From: Micropruina sp.
Lineage (GTDB): Bacteria; Actinomycetota; Actinomycetes; Propionibacteriales; Propionibacteriaceae
DNA: 64,000 nt
Direction: 5' to 3'
NCBI GenBank assembly: GCA_016711205.1
Contig: JADJTM010000003.1
Coordinates: 496,001 to 560,000, forward strand
The first letter of the stretch is position 1; every line of letters begins with the position of its first letter. A program made the position numbers and the translations under genes. Under the pieces are notes generated by a model. The model was not told where the DNA came from, made no database searches, and was given only the letters and a program-made list of their open reading frames with translations. Positions 51,490 through 59,405 of this stretch are shown in pieces.

Positions 51490-52100
51490 GATGCTGAATG
51501 CCGCCCTAGATCTCTCGGACCGCGCGCGCACGTAGTCGGGAAACCACGGCGTGGCGAGCAGCATCCGGCCCTAGTAGATGACCGGGAAAGAAGCCGAATC
51601 CGCTGGAGCGAACTGTGCTCGCTCGCATAATTGGCAATGTCGTCACGTCAAGTTCTCCCGAAGCGTACTATATTCTGTCGCCCCGCTTGAGCGAGCGGGG
51701 TCAGTGTACCACTTGCGTGAGCCCCGGAGCTGATCGGCGGCGGCGACTCGGCTGTGGCGCTGGCGCGCCGACTTTTGGCCATCGCCTCCCCCTGTCCGTT
51801 GTTCGAAAGCGCGAAAGTGGAGATGCGACCGCCTCGGCCGGCTACTCGTCGATCGTACAATGCGAGGCCGCGGTTTCCAGAGCCGCGGGTGAGTCAGGCG
51901 CCGCCACCCCGCTTGGCGGCGGGCGTGGGTGCGATCAGCGACGTCGCCACTGGGAACCGCTGCCGGCGGCGGCCTGCTGCGGGGGAGGGGACGGCGAGCG
52001 CCTGCAATGGCCGGCCCGCCGCGCCGCGAACGCCCGGCAGGGTGGTGGGACTTCCCTAGCCGGGAGCGGTGCTTGACCCTAAGACGGCCGGCGCGGGCTA
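51490..52100. other. Long gap between the Wzz-like and GT4 genes
   Basis: No gene can be supported in these 611 bases. The left part (about 51560-51690) is less GC-rich and contains a hairpin CCCCGCT/AGCGGGG (51681-51687 with 51694-51700) and, on the minus strand, an A/T-rich GAATATAGTACG stretch that may be a promoter for the Wzz-like operon. The right part is strongly GC-rich without convincing coding pattern on either strand. Confidence 0.5.
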
Positions 52101-53459
52101 CTACGGCGCGCTGCGCTCGATCAAGTACCGGGTGAACTCGTCAATGTCCTCAAGATCGACTCGACGGCGGCCGAGCTGGTCCGAGAGTGTGTTCTCTGCC
52201 GGCGGGACGGCGGTGAGGGGCTTGTTGAAGGCTGCGAGTCCGTCGAACACGCCGACGTAGGCCTCGGCCTGTGGCCTCCAGTCAAGCTCGGCGACGGCCC
52301 TGGCCCTGGCCCTGCGACCGAGCTCGGCGCGCAACGTGGGGTTCTCGATCAGGTGCTCCACGGCGTCCGCGAACGCCGTTATATCGCCGGAGTCCACATA
52401 GAGCCCGCAGTCACCGCCCGATACGCGCGTCTCGGTGAGATCAAAGGAAATCGTGGGTAGGCCGAAGGACATGTACTCCATGGTCTTGTTCATTGTGGAC
52501 AGGTCGTTAAGGGGCGTGCCGAGATCGGGTCCCAAGCCGATGTCGGCCCGACTGAGATACTCGGACACCTGATTCCTGTCGACTCGCCCGGTGAAAGAAA
52601 CCTTCCCATCCAGGCCGAGTTGCGTGCACTGGACGCGCAACGCAGCCAGGCAGTCGCCGAAACCAAGGAGTGTTGCTGTGACATCCTGCCGTCCGCGCCG
52701 GTGCACCAGCTCGTCCATCAGCAGCAACACCTGATCAACCCCGTCCTGCGGTCCCATAATTCCGATGTAGACGAGATTGATGGTGCCGCTGGGTCGTGGA
52801 TCGGCTGGGTAGATGGGACGCATCTGTGCGGTGTCCGGGCCGCTACGAACCACGGTCACATGTCGAGGATCCACCTGGCCGCGCTCGATCGCTATCGCTC
52901 GGTAGGAGTCGTTGGTCGAGATCACCCGGTCGGCGGTTCGGAACGTCATTCGCTCCAACCAGAGCAGCCCCCGATACTCCAGACGCCGCAGCAAGCCCGC
53001 CGGCTGGCCGAATCTGGATAGGAACAGTTCAGGGTTCAAGTCGTGATGGTCGAATACAAACTCGACGCCTCGCGGACGCCACAGCCGGGCGAGGAGCCAG
53101 TAGGTGTCCGGTGGATTGCACGCCTGAATGATGTCGAACTGCGTTCTCCGCCACACCTGCAGAGAAAGCCAGGCCGTCCGGACCCAGCTGTAGGCGAACT
53201 CCCAGGCGAACCCCAGGAGACCGGCAGCCTCCGGCGCCGGCCGGTATTTGTAGATCTCGACTCCCTCAAGCTGCTCGCGGGCCGGATCGCCGGGGCCCTT
53301 CGGGCAGATCACACTCACCCGGTAGCCGCGTCGGACCAACGCCTGGCACTCAAGCCACACCCTGCGGTCAAGTGGCACCGGAAGGTTCTGAACAATGATC
53401 AGAACGTGCGGGACCGAGCCTTTACTGCGTTGAGTCCTCGGGTCAGGGGTGGACGTCAT
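52101..53459 (-). CDS. GT4 glycosyltransferase
   Basis: A 452-residue GT-B enzyme. Seen: LIIVQNLPVPLDRRVWLECQ, VIQACNPPDTYW-like IIQACNPPDTYWLLARLWR, VFDHHDLNPELFLSRFG, RVISTNDSYRAIAIERG, a C-terminal Rossmann half (INLVYIGIMGPQDGVDQVLL, LGFGDCLAALR, VSFTGRVDRNQVSEYLSRAD) and the donor-binding TMEYMSFGLPTISFDLTETR stretch with its acidic residue. The pattern is common in EPS clusters of Actinobacteria. The ATG at 53459 shares one base with the NadE-like stop (TGATG), so it is the last gene of the ACP-AsnB-NadE operon. This coupling ties that operon to glycan assembly. Confidence 0.88.
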   Translation of the reverse strand: MTSTPDPRTQRSKGSVPHVLIIVQNLPVPLDRRVWLECQALVRRGYRVSVICPKGPGDPAREQLEGVEIYKYRPAPEAAGLLGFAWEFAYSWVRTAWLSLQVWRRTQFDIIQACNPPDTYWLLARLWRPRGVEFVFDHHDLNPELFLSRFGQPAGLLRRLEYRGLLWLERMTFRTADRVISTNDSYRAIAIERGQVDPRHVTVVRSGPDTAQMRPIYPADPRPSGTINLVYIGIMGPQDGVDQVLLLMDELVHRRGRQDVTATLLGFGDCLAALRVQCTQLGLDGKVSFTGRVDRNQVSEYLSRADIGLGPDLGTPLNDLSTMNKTMEYMSFGLPTISFDLTETRVSGGDCGLYVDSGDITAFADAVEHLIENPTLRAELGRRARARAVAELDWRPQAEAYVGVFDGLAAFNKPLTAVPPAENTLSDQLGRRRVDLEDIDEFTRYLIERSAP

Positions 53460-54445
53460 CACGGCTCGAGCGGAGCTTCGACGAGTACCGGGGGGAGGTG
53501 GAGGTATCGGGTGGTCATCCGCTTCTGGTCGATGTCGCGGAACACGCGGTCAACCTGTTCGACGGTCAGACCCACGGCGCCGGCGATGTCCTCGCGGGGG
53601 ACGCCGTTGTTCTTGCCGTACAAGCACAAGTCCATCTCGCGGTAGGGAAGCGAAAAATAGAACTCTTCCTGTGACTGCGGCAACGAGTACGTGTCCGTGG
53701 TCGGTGGACGCGTCCTAATCGACTCGGGCACGCCCAGATACTCTGCCATGCCGTAGACCTGCGATTTGTAGAGGTGGGCGATCGGCTTGATGTCGGCCGA
53801 GCCATCACCGTTCTTGACGAAGAAGCCCTGGTCGTACTCGAGGCGGTTCGGCGTCCCCGTCGTCACGTAGTTCAGCCGGTCAGCGTGGTAGTACTCGAGC
53901 ATCTTCCGGGCCCGCTGTTTGAAGTTGGTCGCGGCGACGATGCCCAGGTACGCCTCCGTCGGCAGCCGATGCCGGGTCTGCGTGCCGTCCGGCGCCTCGA
54001 TGACGATCGAATAGATGCGCAAGGCATCGGAGTTCGTGACGCTAGGCAGAACGATCTTCGACTTCCAGCCCGGCCCATAGGCGGGTTCGACCGTGCGAAT
54101 CGCGTCGTCCCGCCGCCGGTAGCATCCGGCCGCTTCGAGGATGGCGGAGATCTCCTCCAGCACGGAGTCGATGCCGAGGAAATCCGACACGGACCGACTC
54201 AAGTTGATCGTTTCGGGAGACGAGTCCTGCTCAGGCATGTGAAGTCCGAACCCCCGGCTCTTGCCCAGAGCGCGTACGCACAGGGCCGCCGTCACGCTGG
54301 AGTCGATTCCTCCGGAGAGAGCCACCACCGCGCCGCGCCTGCGGGCGGTCGTCAAATACTCGCGAATTCTCTGAGTAATCCTGTCGGCCTCAGCGGCGAG
54401 GTCAATGGTCAAGGTGTCAGGACCGAACGTAGCTGGCTGGGACAT
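53459..54445 (-). CDS. NAD synthetase-like amidating enzyme (NadE family, no glutaminase domain)
   Basis: A 328-residue N-type ATP pyrophosphatase. Seen: PP-loop ALSGGIDSSVTAALCVRALG (residues 42-61), NFKQRARKMLEYYHADRL, VTTGTPNRLEYDQGFFVKNG, DGSADIKPIAHLYKSQVYGM, and RPPTTDTYSLPQSQEEFYF, all conserved NadE regions. There is no N-terminal nitrilase-type glutaminase domain, so it must use free ammonia or ammonia from a partner. Its start lies inside the AsnB-like gene (29-base overlap), and AsnB has a glutaminase domain that could supply ammonia. Either it makes NAD, or it has been recruited to amidate an adenylated carboxylate in polysaccharide modification. The genomic setting favours recruitment, but this is an inference. 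ATG at 54445. Confidence 0.85.
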   Translation of the reverse strand: MSQPATFGPDTLTIDLAAEADRITQRIREYLTTARRRGAVVALSGGIDSSVTAALCVRALGKSRGFGLHMPEQDSSPETINLSRSVSDFLGIDSVLEEISAILEAAGCYRRRDDAIRTVEPAYGPGWKSKIVLPSVTNSDALRIYSIVIEAPDGTQTRHRLPTEAYLGIVAATNFKQRARKMLEYYHADRLNYVTTGTPNRLEYDQGFFVKNGDGSADIKPIAHLYKSQVYGMAEYLGVPESIRTRPPTTDTYSLPQSQEEFYFSLPYREMDLCLYGKNNGVPREDIAGAVGLTVEQVDRVFRDIDQKRMTTRYLHLPPVLVEAPLEP

Positions 54446-56429
54446 CCTGCTCTCTTTCTGAATCGACCAGATCGATGACGAGCAGGGGGTCCGCCGGTCG
54501 CTCGACAGCAATCTGAGAAGGGGCGATGAACTGTTGATATAGCAATTGGGTGGACAGTACCGCAAGCATGCGCATGTTGTCGGTGTTGCCGAAGCGTCCG
54601 CGTCGTAGTCGAGCCTTGGCCGTCAGCCCGGCAACCTGGCGGGCGTCGAAGACGCCGCAGGCCATCACCTGCTCGGGCGCAAGCGCTTCAGCTACCCACC
54701 CGGGCGGCTCTGCGCTGAAGAAGCTCGCCGCGTCCGGTGCCCGGTACGGCTGCTTGTGCCGGTTGCGGATCTCTTCCGGCACCAGATCCGCGAAGGCGTA
54801 CTTGAGGATGAACTTCTCATCCAGGCCGAACAACTTGTGCCGCGCGGGCAGGTTGTTCGCGAAGTCGACGACATCAGGATCGAGGAAGGGGAAGCGGCCT
54901 TCGACCGAGTTCCCGAGGATCATCCGGTCGCCCTGGGAGGCGAGGATGTACCCGGCCAGCAGGGTGGTCATTTCCAGCCACTGGGCTCGGCTCAGCGGGT
55001 CCCAGGCGTCGCTGCCGCTCGGTAGCGAGACTGCGGCGCCGTCCGTCGAGTCCCGGGCCTGGTCCCGAATCGCTGAGCTGAGCATCGACTTCAGCGCCGA
55101 CGTGGAATTCCAGCGCGGCCGATGGGACATGGCGGGGTCGGCCGGATCGAGGTCCTGTGAGAAGAAGTCGCGGGCGAAGGCGGGCGCCTTGCCGGGGTTG
55201 CGGGCCATCCATGGATACAGCAGTTCGACAGCGCGAGCGCGGACCGGGGAGTCCGGGTCCTTTGCGATAAAGGCGCGGACCCGGGCCTCGCGATAGATGT
55301 CGTAGCCCCCGAGAACCTCGTCCGCCCCTTCGCCGGTGACGACCACCTTGAAGCCGCTCTCACGGGCGAGCCCGGCCAGCAGGAACAGAGGGGCCGGTGC
55401 GGCCCGGAGCAGCGGTGACTCGGCGTGCCGAACAACCTCGGGGAAGACGCCGGCAACATCGGAGGCCGAGATGACGATCTCATGGTGCTCCGTTCCGAGT
55501 GCCGCCGCCATCCGGTGCTGAAAGGTACCTTCATCGAATTCGGCGTCCGCAAACCTGATAGAGAACGTCGCGAGCGGTGAGTCGGTGAAATTCCTGATCG
55601 CCGCCGTGGTGACCGATGAATCCAGGCCGCCGGACAGGTAGGCCCCCACCGAAACGTCGCTGCGTTCGAAGCGGAGTCGGGTGGCCTGGATGAGCTTGTT
55701 ACGCAGTTCGGCGGCATTCGATTCGAGATCCTGGTTTGCTTCTCTGCCTCGATCCGGGAACTCGATCTGCCAGTAGGGTTCGCATCTAAGGCCGTCACGA
55801 TCGAAGACCGCGTAGTTCCCTGGAGGAAGTTGTTCAATGCCCGAAAATACTGTCCTAGGGGCAATGGCCGACCAGTAGGTGAGGACTTGATCGAGCCCAG
55901 CGGGATCAAAGGACGGACGAGGCGACGCCGCTTCGGCAAAAAGGGCCTTGATCTCCGAAGCAAAAGCTAGGTGTCCGCTGGTGTGCCGGTAATAGAGCGG
56001 GCAGATCCCCACTCGATCTCGGGAGAGGATCAGACGCTGATTGTTCCGCTCCCACAACGCGATGGCCCATTGCCCATTGAATCGCGTGAAAGCGCCCTCT
56101 CCCCACTCCTCCCACGCGTGCACGATGACCTCGGTGTCGCTGGCCGTCCGGAAGACGTGCCCGCGGTCGCGCAGCTGGTGGCGCAACTCGACGTAGTTGA
56201 AGATCTCACCGTTGAACACGACCCAGACGGTGCCGTCCTCGTTGCAGAGCGGCTGCGCGCCACCGGCCGTGTCGATGATCGCAAGGCGGGCATGACCGAG
56301 GACTGCATGGTGGTCGCGTAGGTAGCCGCTACCGTCCGGGCCTCGGTGACTGATCGCGCCGATCATCGCCGTCACGTCCGACACCGCTGGCTGATCGCCT
56401 GTGGCTACAATCCCGCAGATGCCGCACAT
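54417..56429 (-). CDS. AsnB-type amidotransferase (asparagine synthase-like)
   Basis: A 670-residue glutamine-dependent amidotransferase. The first residue after Met is the nucleophile (MCGICG, Cys2), followed by the Ntn domain (ISHRGPDGSGYLRDHHAVLG, HARLAIIDTAGGAQPL, VFNGEIFNYVELRHQL, RDRVGICPLYYR). The synthetase domain has the PP-loop AYLSGGLDSSVTTAAI (near residue 270), GEGADEVLGGYDIYRE and the late GNSVEGRFPFLDPDVVDFAN and LKYAFADLVPEEIRNRHKQP. Relatives in exopolysaccharide loci include amidotransferases that turn uronic acids to uronamides (WbpS/WbtH type) and the AsnB-like proteins of exosortase-A loci. Its context with ACP and acyl ligase suggests the latter kind. It shares one base with the small upstream gene (TGATG). 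Confidence 0.9.
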   Translation of the reverse strand: MCGICGIVATGDQPAVSDVTAMIGAISHRGPDGSGYLRDHHAVLGHARLAIIDTAGGAQPLCNEDGTVWVVFNGEIFNYVELRHQLRDRGHVFRTASDTEVIVHAWEEWGEGAFTRFNGQWAIALWERNNQRLILSRDRVGICPLYYRHTSGHLAFASEIKALFAEAASPRPSFDPAGLDQVLTYWSAIAPRTVFSGIEQLPPGNYAVFDRDGLRCEPYWQIEFPDRGREANQDLESNAAELRNKLIQATRLRFERSDVSVGAYLSGGLDSSVTTAAIRNFTDSPLATFSIRFADAEFDEGTFQHRMAAALGTEHHEIVISASDVAGVFPEVVRHAESPLLRAAPAPLFLLAGLARESGFKVVVTGEGADEVLGGYDIYREARVRAFIAKDPDSPVRARAVELLYPWMARNPGKAPAFARDFFSQDLDPADPAMSHRPRWNSTSALKSMLSSAIRDQARDSTDGAAVSLPSGSDAWDPLSRAQWLEMTTLLAGYILASQGDRMILGNSVEGRFPFLDPDVVDFANNLPARHKLFGLDEKFILKYAFADLVPEEIRNRHKQPYRAPDAASFFSAEPPGWVAEALAPEQVMACGVFDARQVAGLTAKARLRRGRFGNTDNMRMLAVLSTQLLYQQFIAPSQIAVERPADPLLVIDLVDSEREQDVPASYVRS

Positions 56430-56635
56430 CAGTCACGACCCTGCAACTGTAACGCGGTTTGGAGAGCAGACGTTTCGGTCAGAAAAGCCGGCTGAAGCTG
56501 TTCATCGGTCAAAGTCAGATCGAAGACGTCCTCCAGGAATATGGCCGTGCAAACCGCCTCCAGTGCCTCGTCCCCACCTCGTGTTCGCGCGGCGTTCCAC
56601 TCCGCAACGAGTTGGGCGATGAAGGCATCGTTCAT
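56429..56635 (-). CDS. Small protein, possibly a degenerate carrier protein
   Basis: A 68-residue acidic protein between ACP and AsnB genes, with overlaps on both sides (56632-56635 and 56429), so it is certainly within the operon. The middle and end (GGDEALEAVCTAIFLEDVFD, LTLTDEQLQPAFLTETSALQ) resemble helices II and III of acyl carrier proteins (DSLxxVELVMALEEEF...). Where the carrier motif DSL would be, the sequence is DEAL, with no serine, and the loop before it is short. It could be a non-modified ACP-like adaptor, or an unrelated helical protein. No other family is recognised. Confidence refers to being a real gene; the ACP comparison is tentative. Confidence 0.75.
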   Translation of the reverse strand: MNDAFIAQLVAEWNAARTRGGDEALEAVCTAIFLEDVFDLTLTDEQLQPAFLTETSALQTALQLQGRD

Positions 56636-56901
56636 GCGGCGCCCGCAGTCTCGCCCGTCTTTCGCAGTACATATTGGGTGAGCCCAGCGATACTTCCGAG
56701 GTTGTCCGGCACGGTCTCTGTGTCATCCACGGAGAAGCCATACCGTTCCTCGAGGAATTCGATGAGCTCGAGCACTCCGGTCGAGTCGAGGACGCCGGTC
56801 TCGAGCAACGAGTCCGTCTCTTCGGGGAGCCGGGCTTCGTCGCCGAACAAGAACATCGACGTAATGAACTCTTTCAGTTCATCGGTTACCTGCGACTCCA
56901 C
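56632..56901 (-). CDS. Acyl carrier protein
   Basis: An 89-residue carrier protein with the phosphopantetheine attachment motif ETGVLDSTGVLELIEFLEER, in which Ser40 (LDST) takes the 4'-phosphopantetheine arm, and FSVDDTETVPDNLGSIAGLT forming helix III. GTG at 56901 has a GGGGG ribosome site at a good distance and begins VESQVTDELKEFITSMFLFG. It is the first gene of the minus-strand operon, just below a strong -10 box (56950-56955). It should be activated by the AcpS at 59406 and loaded by the acyl ligase at 57033, both on the divergent transcript, giving a thioester for a downstream transferase. Confidence 0.92.
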   Translation of the reverse strand: MESQVTDELKEFITSMFLFGDEARLPEETDSLLETGVLDSTGVLELIEFLEERYGFSVDDTETVPDNLGSIAGLTQYVLRKTGETAGAA

Positions 56902-56949
56902 GATGCCCCCATAGTGATTGGCCAGCGCCGGTCGGCGCCGGGCGGACTC

Positions 56950-56955
56950 ATTATA
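56950..56955 (-). promoter_or_regulatory. Consensus -10 box for the ACP-AsnB-NadE operon
   Basis: On the minus strand the sequence is TATAAT, 49 bases upstream of the ACP start. It sits inside an inverted repeat CTCATTATAGTATGAG (5-bp arms CTCAT/ATGAG; plus-strand 56947-56962), so a repressor binding there would cover the promoter. No -35 match is clear. Confidence 0.6.
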
Positions 56956-57032
56956 GTATGAGCGGTCGGCTCGCGCGCCAGAGAGGACCTCGGGCGGACC
57001 GCCGACATCGTGGCCGGCGGTAAGGAGTGGAC

Positions 57033-58526
57033 ATGCCGACAGACACGGACGCCCCGGGTGGGTTTGCGGACTTTCTGCTCGCCGCCGGGCTGGACGAGGA
57101 CATCGCGGTCGTCGATGCCGCCGGCCGCTACACCTACCTGGAGTTGCGCGAGGCCGTTCAGCGACTGGTGCTCCGGCTGGACGGACTGGGCCTTGAGGTC
57201 GGAGCGCGGATAGCGGTCTTGGGGCCCAACTCCTTTTTCTGGGTCGCTGCCTACCTCGCTGTCCTGAAGGTGGGCGTGGTGGTGCCACTCTCGGACAAGC
57301 TCTCGGCCGAGGAACTGAGCGCCCAGGCGGAGTGGACGGACTGCGTCGCGGTGATGATCGACCAACGCTTGGTTCGCCGGGTCGGGGACGCCTTCGGCGC
57401 GCGTCCGGTGATCACGCAGGCTGACCTGCGAGAAGACGCTGGCGAGGTTCGCCCGGCGCGCGTCGTCGAGCCGGGTGCGGACGCGGCGATGATCCTGACC
57501 TCGGGCACCACGTCGGAGCCGAAGGCGGTTCGTCTCACGCACGCCAATCTGCTGGCGAACACCCGCTCGATCGTGAGTTACCTGGGGCTGGATCGATCCG
57601 ATCGGATGCTGGTCATCCTGCCGCTGCACTACTGCTACGGCGCGTCGCTGCTGCACACGCACCTCGCGGTGGGGGCTTCGATCGTGCTCTGCAACACCTT
57701 CGCGTTCCCGCAGACCGCGGTCGACCTGATCGAGCGAGAGGGCTGCACCGGCTTTGCCGGCGTGCCTTCGACCTTTCAACTACTCATGCGGGCCAGCAGC
57801 TATCCGCATCGCAAGCTGGCTTCACTGCGCTTGGTCCAGCAGGCGGGTGGCCGACTGGCCCCCGAGATGATCCAGCAAGTAGTGGCCGCGCAGCCCGACA
57901 GTCTCTTCTTCGTCATGTACGGGCAGACCGAGGCGACCGCCAGGCTGTCCTACCTGCCGCCCGAACTCCTGGCCAAGAAACTGGGCAGCGTCGGCCGGGG
58001 GATTCCCGGCGTGGATCTTCAGGTGATCGACGAAGCGGGCCAGCCGGTCTCGGTTGGGCAGGTCGGCGAGATCGTCGCACGTGGAGCGAACATCTCCCCG
58101 GGCTACTACAAGGATCCGGACGGCACCGCGGCCAAGTTCACCGGGGGCGCGTTGCGGACCGGTGACCTGGCGACGGTGGACGACGAGGGCTTCGTCTACA
58201 TCGTCGGACGCTCCGGAGACTTCATCAAGTCCTGGGGGCATCGGGTGTCCTCGCCCCAGGTCGAGGCGGCCGCGCTGCGACTCCCCGGCGTCACCGAAGC
58301 TGCCGCGGTGGGCCTGCCGGACGATGAGGCCGGCGAGGCCATCGCGCTCGCCGTGACCCTGGCGCCGGGCCATCAGCTCGAGGCAGACACAGCCCGGGCC
58401 CGGCTCAGCCAGTTGCTCCCCAAACACGCCGTGCCAAAGACGGTTCATGTGCTGGACGCCTTTCCGCTGAACGCATCGGGCAAGGTGTCGAAGCGGGCCC
58501 TGCGAAAGCAGTTGGAGCAGGCCTGA
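57033..58526 (+). CDS. AMP-forming acyl-CoA / acyl-ACP ligase
   Basis: A 497-residue ANL-superfamily adenylating enzyme. Seen: P-loop-like motif ILTSGTTSEPKAVRLTH (residues 154-170; the canonical Gly-Leu after TSGTTG is here SEPKA), PLHYCYGASLLHTHLAVGAS, VMYGQTEATARLSYLPPEL, RTGDLATVDDEGFVYIVGRS with the catalytic Asp, GDFIKSWGHRVSSPQVEAAA, and NASGKVSKRALRKQL with the C-terminal catalytic lysine. ATG at 57033 has an AAGGAG ribosome site five bases upstream. It activates a carboxylic acid as acyl-AMP and probably loads the divergent ACP. Similar ligases are a fixed part of exosortase-A EPS loci. The acid is unknown. Confidence 0.9.
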   Translation: MPTDTDAPGGFADFLLAAGLDEDIAVVDAAGRYTYLELREAVQRLVLRLDGLGLEVGARIAVLGPNSFFWVAAYLAVLKVGVVVPLSDKLSAEELSAQAEWTDCVAVMIDQRLVRRVGDAFGARPVITQADLREDAGEVRPARVVEPGADAAMILTSGTTSEPKAVRLTHANLLANTRSIVSYLGLDRSDRMLVILPLHYCYGASLLHTHLAVGASIVLCNTFAFPQTAVDLIEREGCTGFAGVPSTFQLLMRASSYPHRKLASLRLVQQAGGRLAPEMIQQVVAAQPDSLFFVMYGQTEATARLSYLPPELLAKKLGSVGRGIPGVDLQVIDEAGQPVSVGQVGEIVARGANISPGYYKDPDGTAAKFTGGALRTGDLATVDDEGFVYIVGRSGDFIKSWGHRVSSPQVEAAALRLPGVTEAAAVGLPDDEAGEAIALAVTLAPGHQLEADTARARLSQLLPKHAVPKTVHVLDAFPLNASGKVSKRALRKQLEQA

Positions 58527-58573
58527 GGGCCAGCTAGAATGACCTGTCGAACGGGTCTAGGGGGGTATCCGTC

Positions 58574-59389
58574 ATGAAATCACGACGACTTGCGCGCACC
58601 TTCGCTGCGATGGCTGCCGCGGGAGCGGTTCTGATCGGCGTGGCCGCCGTCTACTGGGATCCGAAGTTCAAGTCCGAGTGGGCGCCCGACGTCGCGGCAT
58701 CGACCATCACTGCGGACGAGTTGACCAAGGCCGCGGCCGTCACCGTCTACTTCAGTCACATGTCCGTGGGCCAGAACATCATGGGCGGCGTCAAGGCTCT
58801 GTACACCGCGAAGGGCCTACCTCAGCCGAACGTCGTCAGCGCCGAGCGCGATCAGAGCGTCGCTGCCCCCACCGGGGGCATAGTCGATGTGAAGGTCGGG
58901 GACAACGGTCACCCCAGGTGGAAGCTCGCGACCTTTGACAAGGGACTTCGCGCCGGCATGGCCAGCGACGTCGACGTGGCCATGCTCAAGTTCTGCTATG
59001 TCGACATCACCTGGCGCACCAATGTCGAGGAGATCTTCGGCCTCTACAAGTCCACCTTGGACGCATTGCAGAAGGACTTCCCCAACGTGAAGTTCCTGCA
59101 TTCCACGGTCCCCCTGCGGGTCGGGCCGGACGGACTCAAGGACCACATCAAGGCGGTCATCGGTCGAGACGACAATGTGGCGCGTAACCGCTACAACGCG
59201 CTCGTGCGGGCCACCTACCCGGCGGACCAGATCTTCGACCTCGCCGCGGTCGAGTCAACCGCACCCGACGGTGCGTCCCTGACCACCCTCTACCCCGGCT
59301 ACAGCGACGACGGCGCGCACCTCAATCCCACCGGCTCATCGCTGGTGGCCGCCGCCCTGCTCAAGAAGTTCGCTGCCGCGTCCGCCTGA
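58574..59389 (+). CDS. Exported SGNH-like protein, unknown function
   Basis: A 271-residue protein with an N-terminal signal or anchor (RTFAAMAAAGAVLIGVAAVY). The rest has SGNH-like pieces: VTVYFSHMSVGQNIMGGVKA (a serine following HM, replacing the usual GDS block I), VAMLKFCYVDITWR, VKFLHSTVPLRVGPDGLKDH, and DDGAHLNPTGSSLVAAALLK with the Asp/His-like end (DxxH, here with DGAH). The canonical GDSL and GxND motifs are absent. It follows the acyl ligase by 47 bases with a G-rich ribosome site, and precedes acpS, so it belongs to the carrier-protein module. It may release or transfer an acyl or amide group outside the cell, but there is no direct evidence. Confidence 0.8.
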   Translation: MKSRRLARTFAAMAAAGAVLIGVAAVYWDPKFKSEWAPDVAASTITADELTKAAAVTVYFSHMSVGQNIMGGVKALYTAKGLPQPNVVSAERDQSVAAPTGGIVDVKVGDNGHPRWKLATFDKGLRAGMASDVDVAMLKFCYVDITWRTNVEEIFGLYKSTLDALQKDFPNVKFLHSTVPLRVGPDGLKDHIKAVIGRDDNVARNRYNALVRATYPADQIFDLAAVESTAPDGASLTTLYPGYSDDGAHLNPTGSSLVAAALLKKFAAASA

Positions 59390-59405
59390 TCGAGAGCCGG
59401 ATCCC

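Noticed and set aside
51648..52076. Small open frames on both strands in the 51490-52100 gap
   Set aside because: Short, Arg/Pro/Ala-rich, without ribosome sites or recognisable domains; composition alone explains them.
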